From NCBI GenBank assembly GCA_049582065.1, contig JBAUTF010000345.1, positions 1-24,896 of the forward strand: a stretch of 24,896 bases of DNA, read 5' to 3'. A program made the position numbers and the translations under genes. Of the stretch, positions 15,606-23,436 are shown in pieces. Position 1 is the stretch's first letter; each line of letters starts with the position of its first letter. Below the pieces are notes generated by a model. The model was given only the letters and a program-made list of their open reading frames with translations. It did no database searches and was not told the DNA's origin. This DNA is from DATKSS01 sp049582065 (GTDB taxonomy: Bacteria; Chloroflexota; Dormibacteria; Dormibacterales; Dormibacteraceae).

Positions 15606-16486
15606 AGATCCGCGTCGGCACGCGCGGGTCGAGGCTGGCGCTGGTCCAGAGCGAGCTCGTCGCGCGGCTGCTGCGCGACGCGGGCCACGAGGCCGTCCTC
15701 GTGCCGATCGTGACCGAAGGTGACGTCCGCCCGGTCGACATGTCGCCGGGGGAGGGCGTTTTCGTGGCCGCCATCGCCCGCGCCCTGCTGGAAGGCGCGA
15801 TCGACGCCGCCGTCCACAGCGCCAAGGATGTGCCTCTCGAAGGAGAACCGGACCTGGTCATCGCCTGCTACGCGGATCGGGCCGACCCGCGTGACGCTCT
15901 GATCACCCGCCAGGGCCATGCCTCGCTGGTCACCGTCGATTCCGGCGCCACAGTCGGCACCGATAGCCCGCGCCGGACCGGGTTCCTGCGCGCCGCCCGG
16001 CCGGACCTGCGAATCGTCCCGCTCCACGGCAACGTCGACACCCGTCTGCGGCGGCTCGATGAGGGAGTGGTCGACGCGCTCGTCATCGCCGCCTCCGGAG
16101 TCGATCGGTTGGGACGCGGCGAGCGGATCGATGAGCGACTCGAGCCGAGCCTCGTCGCGCCCGCCCCCGGCCAGGGGGCACTTGCGGTGCAGGCGCGGCG
16201 AAGCGACGGCCGCCTGCTCGAGGTGCTGGGCGCGCTCGACCTTCCCGACATTCGTTTCGCGGTCGAGACCGAGCGCGTGGTTCTCCACGCGACTGGAGGC
16301 ACTTGCCGGGCGCCGGTCGGCGCGCTCGCGGCGGTCACGGCGGAGGCCTTCACGCTCGTGGTCGGCGGCGTGAACAGCGACGGATCGGACAAACAGGTCC
16401 GGCTCATCGAGGGCCGGCGTGGCGAAGCGCGCGCCCTGGCGGCCGAGGCCGGACACCGGCTGGTCGCGGAGGTAGCCCTCAGGTGA
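15602..16486 (+). CDS. hemC: Porphobilinogen deaminase (hydroxymethylbilane synthase)
   Basis: Joins four porphobilinogen units into hydroxymethylbilane. The 294 residues are slightly shorter than usual. N-terminus IRVGTRGSRLALVQSELVARLL, then GEGVFVAAIARALLEGAIDAAVHSAKDVP, the substrate Arg region TDSPRRTGFLRAARPDLRI, and LHGNVDTRLRRLDEGVVDALVIAASG. The dipyrromethane-cofactor cysteine is C235 in TGGTCRAPVGALA. The ATG overlaps the regulator stop (ATGA) and the TGA overlaps hemD (GTGA). Confidence 0.97.
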   Translation: MKIRVGTRGSRLALVQSELVARLLRDAGHEAVLVPIVTEGDVRPVDMSPGEGVFVAAIARALLEGAIDAAVHSAKDVPLEGEPDLVIACYADRADPRDALITRQGHASLVTVDSGATVGTDSPRRTGFLRAARPDLRIVPLHGNVDTRLRRLDEGVVDALVIAASGVDRLGRGERIDERLEPSLVAPAPGQGALAVQARRSDGRLLEVLGALDLPDIRFAVETERVVLHATGGTCRAPVGALAAVTAEAFTLVVGGVNSDGSDKQVRLIEGRRGEARALAAEAGHRLVAEVALR

Positions 16487-17190
16487 AGAGCATCCTCGTC
16501 ACGCGGCCGGACGGGCCGGGCGATCCGCTGGTCGCATCCCTCGAGCGAATGGGATATCGCGTACACGCGGTCCCGACAGTCGAAACGGTCGTGGAGAGCT
16601 TCAACGCGGACTCGCTGGCAGGGTGTGACTGGGTCGTCGTGACGAGCGCGAAGGGAGTGCATGCGATGGCGTCGATTCCGACCGGTCCGCGCTTTGCAGC
16701 CCTGGGACAGAAGACGGCGAGCGCGCTGCGCGTGCGCGGAGTCGAGCCTTCGCACATCCCGCCACAGCCGAGTGGGTCGTCGCTCGGCGAAACGCTGCCG
16801 GACGTGGACGGCAAGCGCATCGCACTGGTCCGGGCGTCCGCCGCGGACTCCGACCTCCCCGAGCGTCTGCGACAGAGGGGCGCGCTGGTCGAAGAGATCA
16901 CCGCGTATCGAACAGTGGAGGGACCGCAGGCTTCAGGCCTCCGCCTCCGCGTCGCGCTCGCCGACCCGCAGCTCGCAGCCGTGGTGTTCGCCTCGGGCTC
17001 GGCGATCCGCGGCTTCGTAGCGTTGGGCGGTCCCACCCGCCTGCCCGCGATCACCATCGGCCCGCGCACTACCGCGACCGCGCGCGAGCATGGCTTCGCA
17101 GTGGTCGCAGAAGCGAGCGCCCAGAGCGCCGAATCACTCACCGCGGCTGTCGCCGCCGCGCTGCCGTTGGAGGAGATGAAGAATGCGTGA
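16483..17190 (+). CDS. hemD: Uroporphyrinogen-III synthase
   Basis: Closes and inverts ring D of hydroxymethylbilane to give uroporphyrinogen III. The 235 residues form two alternating alpha/beta domains: ILVTRPDGPGDPLVASLERMGY at the start, DWVVVTSAKGVHAM, a mid-domain KRIALVRASAADSDLPERLR, and AAVVFASGSAIRGFVALG. The sequence is typically divergent, but position and motifs fit. The GTG at 16483 overlaps the hemC stop. The apparent longer frame from 16303 is a hemC shadow. The end overlaps hemB by 8 bp. Confidence 0.93.
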   Translation: MKSILVTRPDGPGDPLVASLERMGYRVHAVPTVETVVESFNADSLAGCDWVVVTSAKGVHAMASIPTGPRFAALGQKTASALRVRGVEPSHIPPQPSGSSLGETLPDVDGKRIALVRASAADSDLPERLRQRGALVEEITAYRTVEGPQASGLRLRVALADPQLAAVVFASGSAIRGFVALGGPTRLPAITIGPRTTATAREHGFAVVAEASAQSAESLTAAVAAALPLEEMKNA

Positions 17191-18193
17191 GCTGACCACG
17201 ATGCGAAATGTGATCACCCCCGCCGCAGCAAGGCCGCGTCGCCTTCGCGCCCGGCCCGCCCTGCGCACGCTCGTGCGCGAGACACGGGTCGACCCCGCGC
17301 AGCTCGTCGCGCCGATATTCGTGGTCTCCGGCCACAACCGCCGACAGGAGATCGCCTCGCTCAAAGGCCATGCGCGGCTCAGCCCCGACCTCGCGCTCGC
17401 CGAGGCAGCCCACCTGGCGCGCCTCGGCGTCGGCGGCGTCCTGCTGTTCGGCATCCCGGACGAGAAGGACGACTTCGGTCACGCCGCGGCCGACGCGGCC
17501 GGCCCGGTGCCGCAGGCGCTGCGCATGATGAAAGCCGAGAAGCTGCCGCTCGTCCTGGCCGCAGACGTTTGCCTCTGCGAGTACACGACTCATGGTCACT
17601 GCGGGTTCCTCGAGGCCGAGCGCATCGACAACGATGCGACCCTGCCGCTGCTCGCCGGCGCCGCGACCGCTTATGCGGAGGCGGGCGCGGACATCGTGGC
17701 GCCCAGCGCCATGATGGACGGCCAGGTCGGCGCACTGCGGCCGGCGCTGGATGCGGCCGGATTCGGCGACACGGCGATCATGGCGTACGCGTCAAAGCAC
17801 GCCTCGGTCTTCTACGGTCCGTTCCGCGAAGCCGCGGGCTCGACGCCAAGCTTCGGTGACCGCAAGACGTACCAGATGGACCCCGCCAACGGGCGCGAGG
17901 CGATGCGCGAGCTGGAGCTCGATGCCGCGGAAGGAGCCGACATCTTGATGGTGAAGCCGGCGATCACCTCGCTCGACCTCCTCGCGCGGGCGCGCGACCG
18001 ATTCGATCTACCGCTCGGCGCGTACCAGGTGAGCGGGGAGGCCGCGATGATCGAGGCGGCCGCGGAACGCGGGTGGATCGACCGCCGCGGCGCCATCCTC
18101 GAGTCGCTGACCGCGATCGTCCGCGCCGGCGCGGACGTCGTCATGACCTACTTCGCCGCCGATGCGGCCGGCTGGTTGAGGTCCGCTAGATGA
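17183..18193 (+). CDS. hemB: Delta-aminolevulinic acid dehydratase (porphobilinogen synthase)
   Basis: Condenses two 5-aminolevulinates to porphobilinogen. 336 residues, TIM barrel. A zinc-type cysteine triad is present (C130, C132, C140 in DVCLCEYTTHGHCG), so this is a Zn-dependent enzyme rather than the Mg type. The lysines K205 (YASKHASVFYGPFR) and K258 (ILMVKPA, Schiff base) are kept. The ATG at 17183 has GAGGAG 7 bp upstream inside hemD; ATG 17201 is a shorter alternative. The stop overlaps hemQ as ATGA. Confidence 0.97.
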   Translation: MRELTTMRNVITPAAARPRRLRARPALRTLVRETRVDPAQLVAPIFVVSGHNRRQEIASLKGHARLSPDLALAEAAHLARLGVGGVLLFGIPDEKDDFGHAAADAAGPVPQALRMMKAEKLPLVLAADVCLCEYTTHGHCGFLEAERIDNDATLPLLAGAATAYAEAGADIVAPSAMMDGQVGALRPALDAAGFGDTAIMAYASKHASVFYGPFREAAGSTPSFGDRKTYQMDPANGREAMRELELDAAEGADILMVKPAITSLDLLARARDRFDLPLGAYQVSGEAAMIEAAAERGWIDRRGAILESLTAIVRAGADVVMTYFAADAAGWLRSAR

Positions 18194-18879
18194 CAGAGCG
18201 CCGCTTCGTCCACGCGCTCGCGCTTGGACTCGACAACGGCTGGCGCCGCCTGCCGGCCGACGAGAGATGCAGGTCCGCCGCCGAGCTCGTGGGCGCGGTC
18301 GAGGCCGGGCCCCAGGTGACCACGCACGCCTACTCGATGATCGGTCTCCGGGCGGGTTCCGACCTCCTCCTGTGGAGTCTCGGGCCGACCCTTGAATCGC
18401 TCGAGGAGAAGGCCGCGGCGGTGCTCCGCTCGGGCATGGGCCGCTGGATGCGCGTGACCCAGAGCTTCCTGGGGATCATCCAGCACTCGCAGTACGTCAA
18501 GAAACCGACGCCGCAGGAACAATCGCTTTTCAGCGGCGAGCGGTCGCGCTACCTGGTCGTCTATCCGTTCACCAAGAGCACGGATTGGTACCTGCTGGGA
18601 CGCGAGGCAAGGCAGGGGATCATGAACGAGCACATGCGCATCGGCCACGACTACCCGCAGGTGCGCCAGCTGCTCGCCAACAGCTTCGGCCTCGACGATA
18701 TGGACTTCCTCGTCGCCTACGAGACCGACGACCTGCCCAAGTTCAGCGAGCTGGTGCGCGCGCTGCGCGAAACCGAGAGTCGGCGGTCGACGGTCCGAGA
18801 CACACCGATCCTGACCGGCGTGCACCGGCCGGTGGCGGAGATCACCGCCTTGCTGGGCGCGGACGAGAAGCCGAGTTGA
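18190..18879 (+). CDS. hemQ: Coproheme decarboxylase, HemQ/ChdC (chlorite dismutase family)
   Basis: Last enzyme of the coproporphyrin-dependent route: oxidatively decarboxylates coproheme to heme b. The 229 residues hold the family core with Y125 in VVYPFTKSTDWY, matching the catalytic tyrosine of HemQ, and proximal heme ligand H148 in MNEHMRIGHDYPQVRQLL, then GLDDMDFLVAYETDD. The position among hem genes separates it from true chlorite dismutases. It is coupled to hemB (ATGA) and to hemE (TTGA). Confidence 0.95.
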   Translation: MTERRFVHALALGLDNGWRRLPADERCRSAAELVGAVEAGPQVTTHAYSMIGLRAGSDLLLWSLGPTLESLEEKAAAVLRSGMGRWMRVTQSFLGIIQHSQYVKKPTPQEQSLFSGERSRYLVVYPFTKSTDWYLLGREARQGIMNEHMRIGHDYPQVRQLLANSFGLDDMDFLVAYETDDLPKFSELVRALRETESRRSTVRDTPILTGVHRPVAEITALLGADEKPS

Positions 18880-19904
18880 GCCGTTTCCTGGACGCAGCAC
18901 GCCGGCGGCCCGTCGACGTGACGCCGGTGTGGCTGATGCGCCAGGCCGGCCGCTCGCTACCCGAATACCGCAAGCTGCGAGAGCGCTGGAAGCTCGTCGA
19001 CATCGTCGCGCAGCCGGACCTCTGCGCCGAGGTGACGCTGCAGCCGGTGCGCAGGCTGGGCGTCGACGCGGCGGTCATGTTCGCCGACATCATGCTGCCG
19101 CTGCGCGGCATGGGCGTCGAGTTCGAGCTGGTCGAGGACGTGGGACCGGTGATCGCTCATCCCATAACTGCGGCGGCGGACGTCGACAGCCTGCGAGTCC
19201 CCGCCGGCGATGAGGCCGCGCCCCAGGTCATCGCGGCGGTGCGCCAGGTCGTCTCCGAATCGCCGGTGCCGGTGATCTGCTTCAGCGGCGCGCCGTTCAC
19301 GCTGGCCAGCTACCTGATCGAAGGCCGGCCCAGCCGCGACTTCCTGAAGGTCAAGACTTTCATGTACTCGCAGCCCGAAGCGTTCGACAGGCTGCTCGCC
19401 AAGCTCTCCGCGACGATGGCCGGGTACCTGCGGGCGCAGGTCGCGGCCGGAGCCTCGGCGATCCAGCTGTTCGACTCGTGGGTGGGCGCGCTGGCACGCG
19501 AGGACTACGACGCCCGCATCCTGTCCCACACGCGCTGGCTGTTCGATGAGCTGGCCACGCTCGAGGTGCCCCGGGTTCACTTCGGCACCAACACGGCCGG
19601 GCTCCTCGAGTCGATCGCCTCGGCGGGCCCCGACATCGTCTCGCTCGACTGGCGCCTCCCGCTGGATGCCGGATGGTCGATCGTCGGCCACGACCGCGGC
19701 GTCCAGGGCAACCTCGACCCGGCCGTGCTGCTTGGGCCACCCGAGCTGGTGCGCGAGCGAGCGCGCGACGTGCTGCGGCGCGCTGGTGGACGGGCCGGTC
19801 ACATCTTCAACCTCGGTCACGGTGTGCACCCGTCGACGCCGCTCGAAAACCTCCAGCTTCTCATCGAGACAGTCCACGAATGGCAGGTGGCGCGTGTCGG
19901 GTGA
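18876..19904 (+). CDS. hemE: Uroporphyrinogen decarboxylase
   Basis: Removes the four acetate carboxyls of uroporphyrinogen III to give coproporphyrinogen III. 342 residues. Starts with TTG at 18876 overlapping the hemQ stop (TTGA), which places the conserved PVWLMRQAGRSLPEYR near residue 17 as in the family. Further marks are FADIMLPLRGMGVEFEL, CFSGAPFTLASYLIEG, QLFDSWVGALAREDY, SLDWRLPLD and FNLGHGVHPSTPLENL. The longer open frame from 18585 is a shadow of hemQ. The end overlaps hemH by 11 bp. Confidence 0.96.
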   Translation: MSRFLDAARRRPVDVTPVWLMRQAGRSLPEYRKLRERWKLVDIVAQPDLCAEVTLQPVRRLGVDAAVMFADIMLPLRGMGVEFELVEDVGPVIAHPITAAADVDSLRVPAGDEAAPQVIAAVRQVVSESPVPVICFSGAPFTLASYLIEGRPSRDFLKVKTFMYSQPEAFDRLLAKLSATMAGYLRAQVAAGASAIQLFDSWVGALAREDYDARILSHTRWLFDELATLEVPRVHFGTNTAGLLESIASAGPDIVSLDWRLPLDAGWSIVGHDRGVQGNLDPAVLLGPPELVRERARDVLRRAGGRAGHIFNLGHGVHPSTPLENLQLLIETVHEWQVARVG

Positions 19905-20784
19905 CTCGAAGACCGGAGTGCTTTGCATGGCGTACGGCAGCCCCGCCACCGAGGACGACATCGAGGCCTACTACACGCACATCCGCGGCGGGCGCGAGCC
20001 CTCAGCTGAAGCGCTCGAGGAGCTGAAGGGACGCTACCGGGCCATCGGCGGGTCGCCCTTGACCGCGATCACGCGCGAGCAGGCGGCCGCCCTTAGCGAG
20101 ATGGTCGGGATGCCCACCTTCGTCGGCATGAAGCACGCCTCACCCTTCATCGCCGACGGAGCCGAGGAAGCGGCGCGGGCCGGCATCCAGCGCCTGGTCG
20201 GGCTGCCCCTCGCTCCGCACTTCGCAGCCATGAGCCTCGGCGCCTATGAGCGGACCCTGTCCAGCGCATGGCAGGGCGAGCTCGTCTTCGTGCGTGGGTT
20301 CCACGACCATCCGGCGTTCATCCGCGCGGTCGCCCGTCTGATCGAAGAACGGCTGGCCGAGTCCAGGCCTGAGCGGCTGTTCTTCACCGCCCACAGCCTG
20401 CCCGCCAGGATCGTGGACGAAGGCGACGGATATCGCGACCGGCTGCTCGAGAGCTGCCGCCTCGTTCAGGCCGCAACCGAGCTCCCCGATTGGGAGTTCG
20501 CGTTCCAGTCCGCCAGCACGACCGGCGAGCCGTGGCTGGGGCCGGACCTGCTGACCGCGATCGAGCGGTCGGGCGCTCGAGACGTCCTCGTGTGCGCGAT
20601 CGGGTTCGTCGCCGATCACCTGGAGATCCTCTACGACCTGGACGTCGAGGCCCAGGAGTTCGCCCGGGCGCACGGGATCAGGATCCGCCGCACGGCCTCC
20701 TTCAACGCGCGGCCGGAGCTGATCGGGGCGCTGGCCGAGATCGTCCAGGACGCCGTGGCCGCCAGGCCGGCACAGGGGAGATAG
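19894..20784 (+). CDS. hemH: Ferrochelatase, probably coproporphyrin ferrochelatase (CpfC type)
   Basis: Inserts Fe(II) into the porphyrin; with HemQ next door the substrate is probably coproporphyrin III. The GTG at 19894 gives 296 residues and places GVLCMAYGSPATEDDIEAYYTHIRGG, the actinobacterial/firmicute-type start, at the N-terminus. Active-site His167 (FFTAHSLPARI) and Glu244 (DHLEILYDLDVEA) are kept. No cysteine cluster for a 2Fe-2S centre is seen in the C-terminal part. Last gene of the heme operon; a T6 run follows at 20790 without a strong stem. Confidence 0.94.
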   Translation: MSGDSKTGVLCMAYGSPATEDDIEAYYTHIRGGREPSAEALEELKGRYRAIGGSPLTAITREQAAALSEMVGMPTFVGMKHASPFIADGAEEAARAGIQRLVGLPLAPHFAAMSLGAYERTLSSAWQGELVFVRGFHDHPAFIRAVARLIEERLAESRPERLFFTAHSLPARIVDEGDGYRDRLLESCRLVQAATELPDWEFAFQSASTTGEPWLGPDLLTAIERSGARDVLVCAIGFVADHLEILYDLDVEAQEFARAHGIRIRRTASFNARPELIGALAEIVQDAVAARPAQGR

Positions 20785-20845
20785 GCCCGTTTTTTGAAGG
20801 CTAGCGGCCCTACCGGGCGGCCTGACCCAGGCGGATGCTCGGGTC

Positions 20846-22129
20846 GTGCCACGGCCAGCATTGGCGTCCAAGCAGGGGGCTGCGGCGGGCGCGTCCACCA
20901 GCCGGCCTCCGACCGAACATGTCGTCTATATCGACTGGCTCAAGTTCCTGGTCGTCTACGGCATCATCGTGTACCACTCGAGCCTGCCCTTCACCTACGG
21001 TGGCGGATGGCTGATCGCGAGCCGGGACAAGAGCCTGGTGCTGACCGCCTTCGCGGGTTTCACGTTTCCTTGGGGCATCCCCCTTCTCTTCCTCCTGTCA
21101 GGCGCCGGCGCCTACTTCGGGCTGAGGACGAAGACGGCGTCAGCCTTCATGCGCAAACGAATCCTCAGGTTGGGGCTGCCGCTGATCGCCGGCATCATCC
21201 TCCTCTCCCCCCTGCAGTCCTACCTGACCAGCGGCATCGCGCCCAAGAACGTCGGCGGCATGCTGGGCTACTACCCGCAGTTCCTCGGCTCGATGCGCTT
21301 CGACCGGACACCGCAGTGGCTGGGTCGCTACGGGTACCACCTCTGGTTCCTCGGCTACCTGCTGGCGATTACCGCCGTGACGCTTCCACTCCTGGAGTGG
21401 CTCCGCGGCGAGCATGGGCGGCGGTGGGTTGCGCGACTGGCGAGGATGAGCCGGACCCGTGCCGGAATTCTGCTTTTCGCTCTGCCGCTGGTGCTGAGCC
21501 AGCTGGTGCTGCGCAGCCGTTTTCCGGCCTACCAGGATTGGGCCGACGTCGCGACCTACACAATGGCCTTCCTCGCCGGCTTCCTGCTGGCGTCTGACAC
21601 GCGCTTTGCGATCGCGATTCGAAGGCGGGCGCGTTTCGCGCTCGTCACCGGGATCGTTTCCTCGCTCGTGGTCGGCTCGATGCTCGTGCTGTCAGCCGGC
21701 AACCCACGGATGATCTCGCCGGACGACATTCCCTTCTACGCGACCTACAGCCTGTTCTGGAGCCTGAACATCTGGAGCTGGTGCATGGCGGTGCTCGCGT
21801 TGGGCGTGATCCGGCTCAACCGCAGCAACGCGGTCGTGCGCTACGGCGCGGAGTCCGCGCTGCCGGTGTACATCGTTCACCACCCGGTCGTGGTCATCCT
21901 GGGGTCCTTCATCATCACCTGGGACCTGCCGCTGCTTCTGCGGTTCCTGCTGCTCGTCACCTGCGCGATGGCGATCACCGTGGCGATTTACGAGTTCGGG
22001 ATCCGGCGAACCAACATCACGCGCTTCATCTTCGGCCTCTCGCCGCTGAGCGACCGCTCGGAACGGGTGTCGGACTCAGGCTCCAACGCGTTGAGCCCCT
22101 CGCTGCGGACCACGGAGCTCGGGAGATGA
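20846..22129 (+). CDS. Acyltransferase-3 family integral membrane protein
   Basis: Membrane protein of 427 residues with about ten helices. The first helix region YIDWLKFLVVYGIIVYHSSLPF has the family His in VYHSS, followed by WGIPLLFLLSGAGAYFGLRT and the basic FMRKRILRLGLPL segment. The family moves acyl groups onto sugars, glycans or lipids at the membrane (OPG/MdoC-like members); the substrate here is unknown. Starts with GTG at 20846, 61 bp after hemH, without a clear ribosome binding site. The C-terminal 30 residues are Ser/Arg-rich and soluble. The stop overlaps the phospholipase gene as ATGA, so the two are probably one lipid or envelope module. Confidence 0.85.
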   Translation: MPRPALASKQGAAAGASTSRPPTEHVVYIDWLKFLVVYGIIVYHSSLPFTYGGGWLIASRDKSLVLTAFAGFTFPWGIPLLFLLSGAGAYFGLRTKTASAFMRKRILRLGLPLIAGIILLSPLQSYLTSGIAPKNVGGMLGYYPQFLGSMRFDRTPQWLGRYGYHLWFLGYLLAITAVTLPLLEWLRGEHGRRWVARLARMSRTRAGILLFALPLVLSQLVLRSRFPAYQDWADVATYTMAFLAGFLLASDTRFAIAIRRRARFALVTGIVSSLVVGSMLVLSAGNPRMISPDDIPFYATYSLFWSLNIWSWCMAVLALGVIRLNRSNAVVRYGAESALPVYIVHHPVVVILGSFIITWDLPLLLRFLLLVTCAMAITVAIYEFGIRRTNITRFIFGLSPLSDRSERVSDSGSNALSPSLRTTELGR

Positions 22130-23055
22130 GCTGGCCCGCCTGGCTGATCAAGCCGCGGCTCGCCGTGGTGCTCGGCGGGGGGGCGACGGCCGGCGCCTTC
22201 GAGGTCGGAGTGATCGACGTCCTGGCCCGCCGCGGGATCGTGCCCGACCTGCTGGTCGGCACGAGCATCGGCGCCGTCAACGCGGCTTTTTGGGCGGTGA
22301 GCCCCGACGCGCGCGCAGGCGAGCGCCTGCTGGAGCTTTGGCTCCGGTCGAACCGCTCAACCATGTTCCCCGACGGTCCGCTGCCCATGGTCGGCCGCCT
22401 GCTCCAGCGCAAAGGCCATCTCACGACTCAGCAGGGCCTCGACCGCCTGCTGAGGCGCACGCTGCCCGAGACGGCGACGATCGAGAGTTGCAAAGTGCCG
22501 CTTGCGATCGTGGCCGCGGACGCTGACCACGGCCGGCGCGTCGTGCTGCGACGTGGGCGTCTGATCCCGGCGATCCTGGCCTCATCGGCCCTCCCCGGCC
22601 TGTGGCCGCCGATGGAGATCGACGGCCGGAGACTGGTGGACGGAGGGGTGGTCGCCAACTGCGACGTACAGGCCGCTGTCGAAGAAGGAATGACGGACGT
22701 GCTCGTGGTCGACGTCATGGGCGATGGCCTGCACCGCTCGGCCATGGACATGGGCGAGGTGATCGAACGCGCGATCGCCACCCTGGCCCGGCGTCAGACC
22801 GAGCTCAGCGTCCTCGCGTTCGGGAAGGTGGCGAGGATCGCCGTCCTGAGGCCGATCCTGGCTTCGCGCCCTCGCCTCGGCGATTTCAGCCTGACCCTCC
22901 CGCTGTTCCAAGCCGGGCAGGAGGCGACGGAGGCCTTCCTCGCAAGGCACCTCGGGCCGAGGCGCAGCATGCGACCGGGCTGGTTCGAGTTCTCGAACGT
23001 GCGGCCTGCCCAGCCGGTGGAACTGCCGGCCAAGAGTCGCCCAATACCGGTCTGA
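22126..23055 (+). CDS. Patatin-like phospholipase
   Basis: Lipid acyl hydrolase of 309 residues with a Ser-Asp dyad. The oxyanion segment is LGGGATAGAFEVGVIDVL (from residue 16), the nucleophile Ser47 in VGTSIGAVNA, and the dyad Asp172 in RRLVDGGVVANCDV. The lid region is compact as in bacterial RssA-like patatins. No signal peptide, so probably cytoplasmic or membrane-associated. The ATG is coupled to the acyltransferase stop (ATGA). Substrate specificity cannot be read from the sequence. Confidence 0.93.
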   Translation: MSWPAWLIKPRLAVVLGGGATAGAFEVGVIDVLARRGIVPDLLVGTSIGAVNAAFWAVSPDARAGERLLELWLRSNRSTMFPDGPLPMVGRLLQRKGHLTTQQGLDRLLRRTLPETATIESCKVPLAIVAADADHGRRVVLRRGRLIPAILASSALPGLWPPMEIDGRRLVDGGVVANCDVQAAVEEGMTDVLVVDVMGDGLHRSAMDMGEVIERAIATLARRQTELSVLAFGKVARIAVLRPILASRPRLGDFSLTLPLFQAGQEATEAFLARHLGPRRSMRPGWFEFSNVRPAQPVELPAKSRPIPV

Positions 23056-23209
23056 TCACCCGCCCGCCCTGGGCGTCGCCCGCCGCCGGAGCGCCGCAGC
23101 TCAGCTGAAAGGCGGGGACACAACCGCTCAATCTCCCGCCCGAGGCGCTGGGGCAGGGCTCAACAGCCCCCGCAGCTTCGGCCCCAGGCCGGGAATCGGC
23201 TACTTCGAG
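23056..23209. other. Intergenic region after the phospholipase gene, weak hairpins only
   Basis: Two GC stems are visible: GGCGGG (23111-23116) with CCCGCC (23135-23140), and GGGCT/AGCCC around CAAC (23156-23169). Neither has a T-run. They may end the upstream operon, but this is uncertain. No small ORF with a ribosome binding site was found here. Confidence 0.3.
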
Positions 23210-23233
23210 TGAGTTGACACAGGTGTCAACTCA
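23210..23233. promoter_or_regulatory. 24-bp palindrome over the -35 of the small-peptide gene
   Basis: TGAGTTGACAC, AG, GTGTCAACTCA: two perfect 11-bp arms around 2 bp. It contains the -35 TTGACA (23214-23219) and reaches to the middle of the spacer, so a bound dimer would block RNA polymerase or contact it. The natural candidate binder is the HTH-TPR protein encoded downstream. Confidence 0.65.
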
Positions 23234-23242
23234 ACGGAGACT
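23214..23242 (+). promoter_or_regulatory. Promoter of the small-peptide gene
   Basis: Consensus -35 TTGACA (23214-23219), 17-bp spacer, weak -10 GAGACT (23237-23242) that keeps only the A at position 2, A at 4 and T at 6. The predicted start near 23249 leaves a 26-nt leader carrying the ribosome binding site. Confidence 0.45.
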
Positions 23243-23274
23243 CGATGGCATCAAATTCCTGAGGAGGATGCAAT

Positions 23275-23370
23275 ATGCGCAAGCTGATCCTGTCCGCCGT
23301 CGTAACTTTGGTGGTTATGGTCGTAACGATTCTTCCGGCTTTCGCCGACTTCATCGGGCCGACCCCGTAA
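23275..23370 (+). CDS. 31-residue secreted propeptide, candidate signalling peptide (mature DFIGPTP)
   Basis: Too short for ordinary gene calling. GAGGAGG ends 7 bp before the ATG, the strongest ribosome binding site in the region. The product is almost only a signal peptide: MRK, a hydrophobic core (residues 4-20) rich in Leu and Val, then PAFA with Ala at -3 and -1, predicting cleavage after residue 24. What remains is the heptapeptide DFIGPTP and a TAA stop. There is no lipobox and no second cysteine. 55 bp downstream begins an HTH-TPR regulator, the receptor type that binds 5-10-residue exported peptides in RRNPP systems, so a pheromone precursor is the best reading. Alternatives are a leader peptide or a small membrane peptide. 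Function is inference; the gene itself is well supported. Confidence 0.65.
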   Translation: MRKLILSAVVTLVVMVVTILPAFADFIGPTP

Positions 23371-23396
23371 AGCCATCTGTTAATTCGTTGTCCGTG

Positions 23397-23436
23397 CTGT
23401 CGAGCTTGGCGGTACACTCCCGCCAATGCTCGACAG
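23397..23436. promoter_or_regulatory. 40-bp dyad over the promoter and start codon of the HTH-TPR gene
   Basis: The left arm CTGTCGAGCTTGGCGG (23397-23412) pairs with a right arm (23420-23436) that is its exact reverse complement except for one extra T at 23427, around the 7-nt centre TACACTC. The right arm contains the ATG and codons 2-4. It could be an operator for autoregulation or, in read-through RNA from the peptide gene, a hairpin hiding the start codon. Confidence 0.65.
23413..23418 (+). promoter_or_regulatory. -10 element of the HTH-TPR gene, leaderless start
   Basis: TACACT ends 7 bp before the ATG at 23426, so transcription would begin at the start codon. No ribosome binding site precedes this ATG, which agrees with a leaderless mRNA. 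The best -35 is TTGTCC at 23388-23393 with a long 19-bp spacer. Confidence 0.45.

Noticed and set aside
18190..18879. True chlorite dismutase
   Set aside because: The tyrosine of the VYPF motif and the position between hemB and hemE fit coproheme decarboxylase.
20765..20815. Intrinsic terminator after hemH
   Set aside because: A T6 run is present at 20790-20795, but upstream only GGCC self-pairs are available and no convincing stem abuts it.
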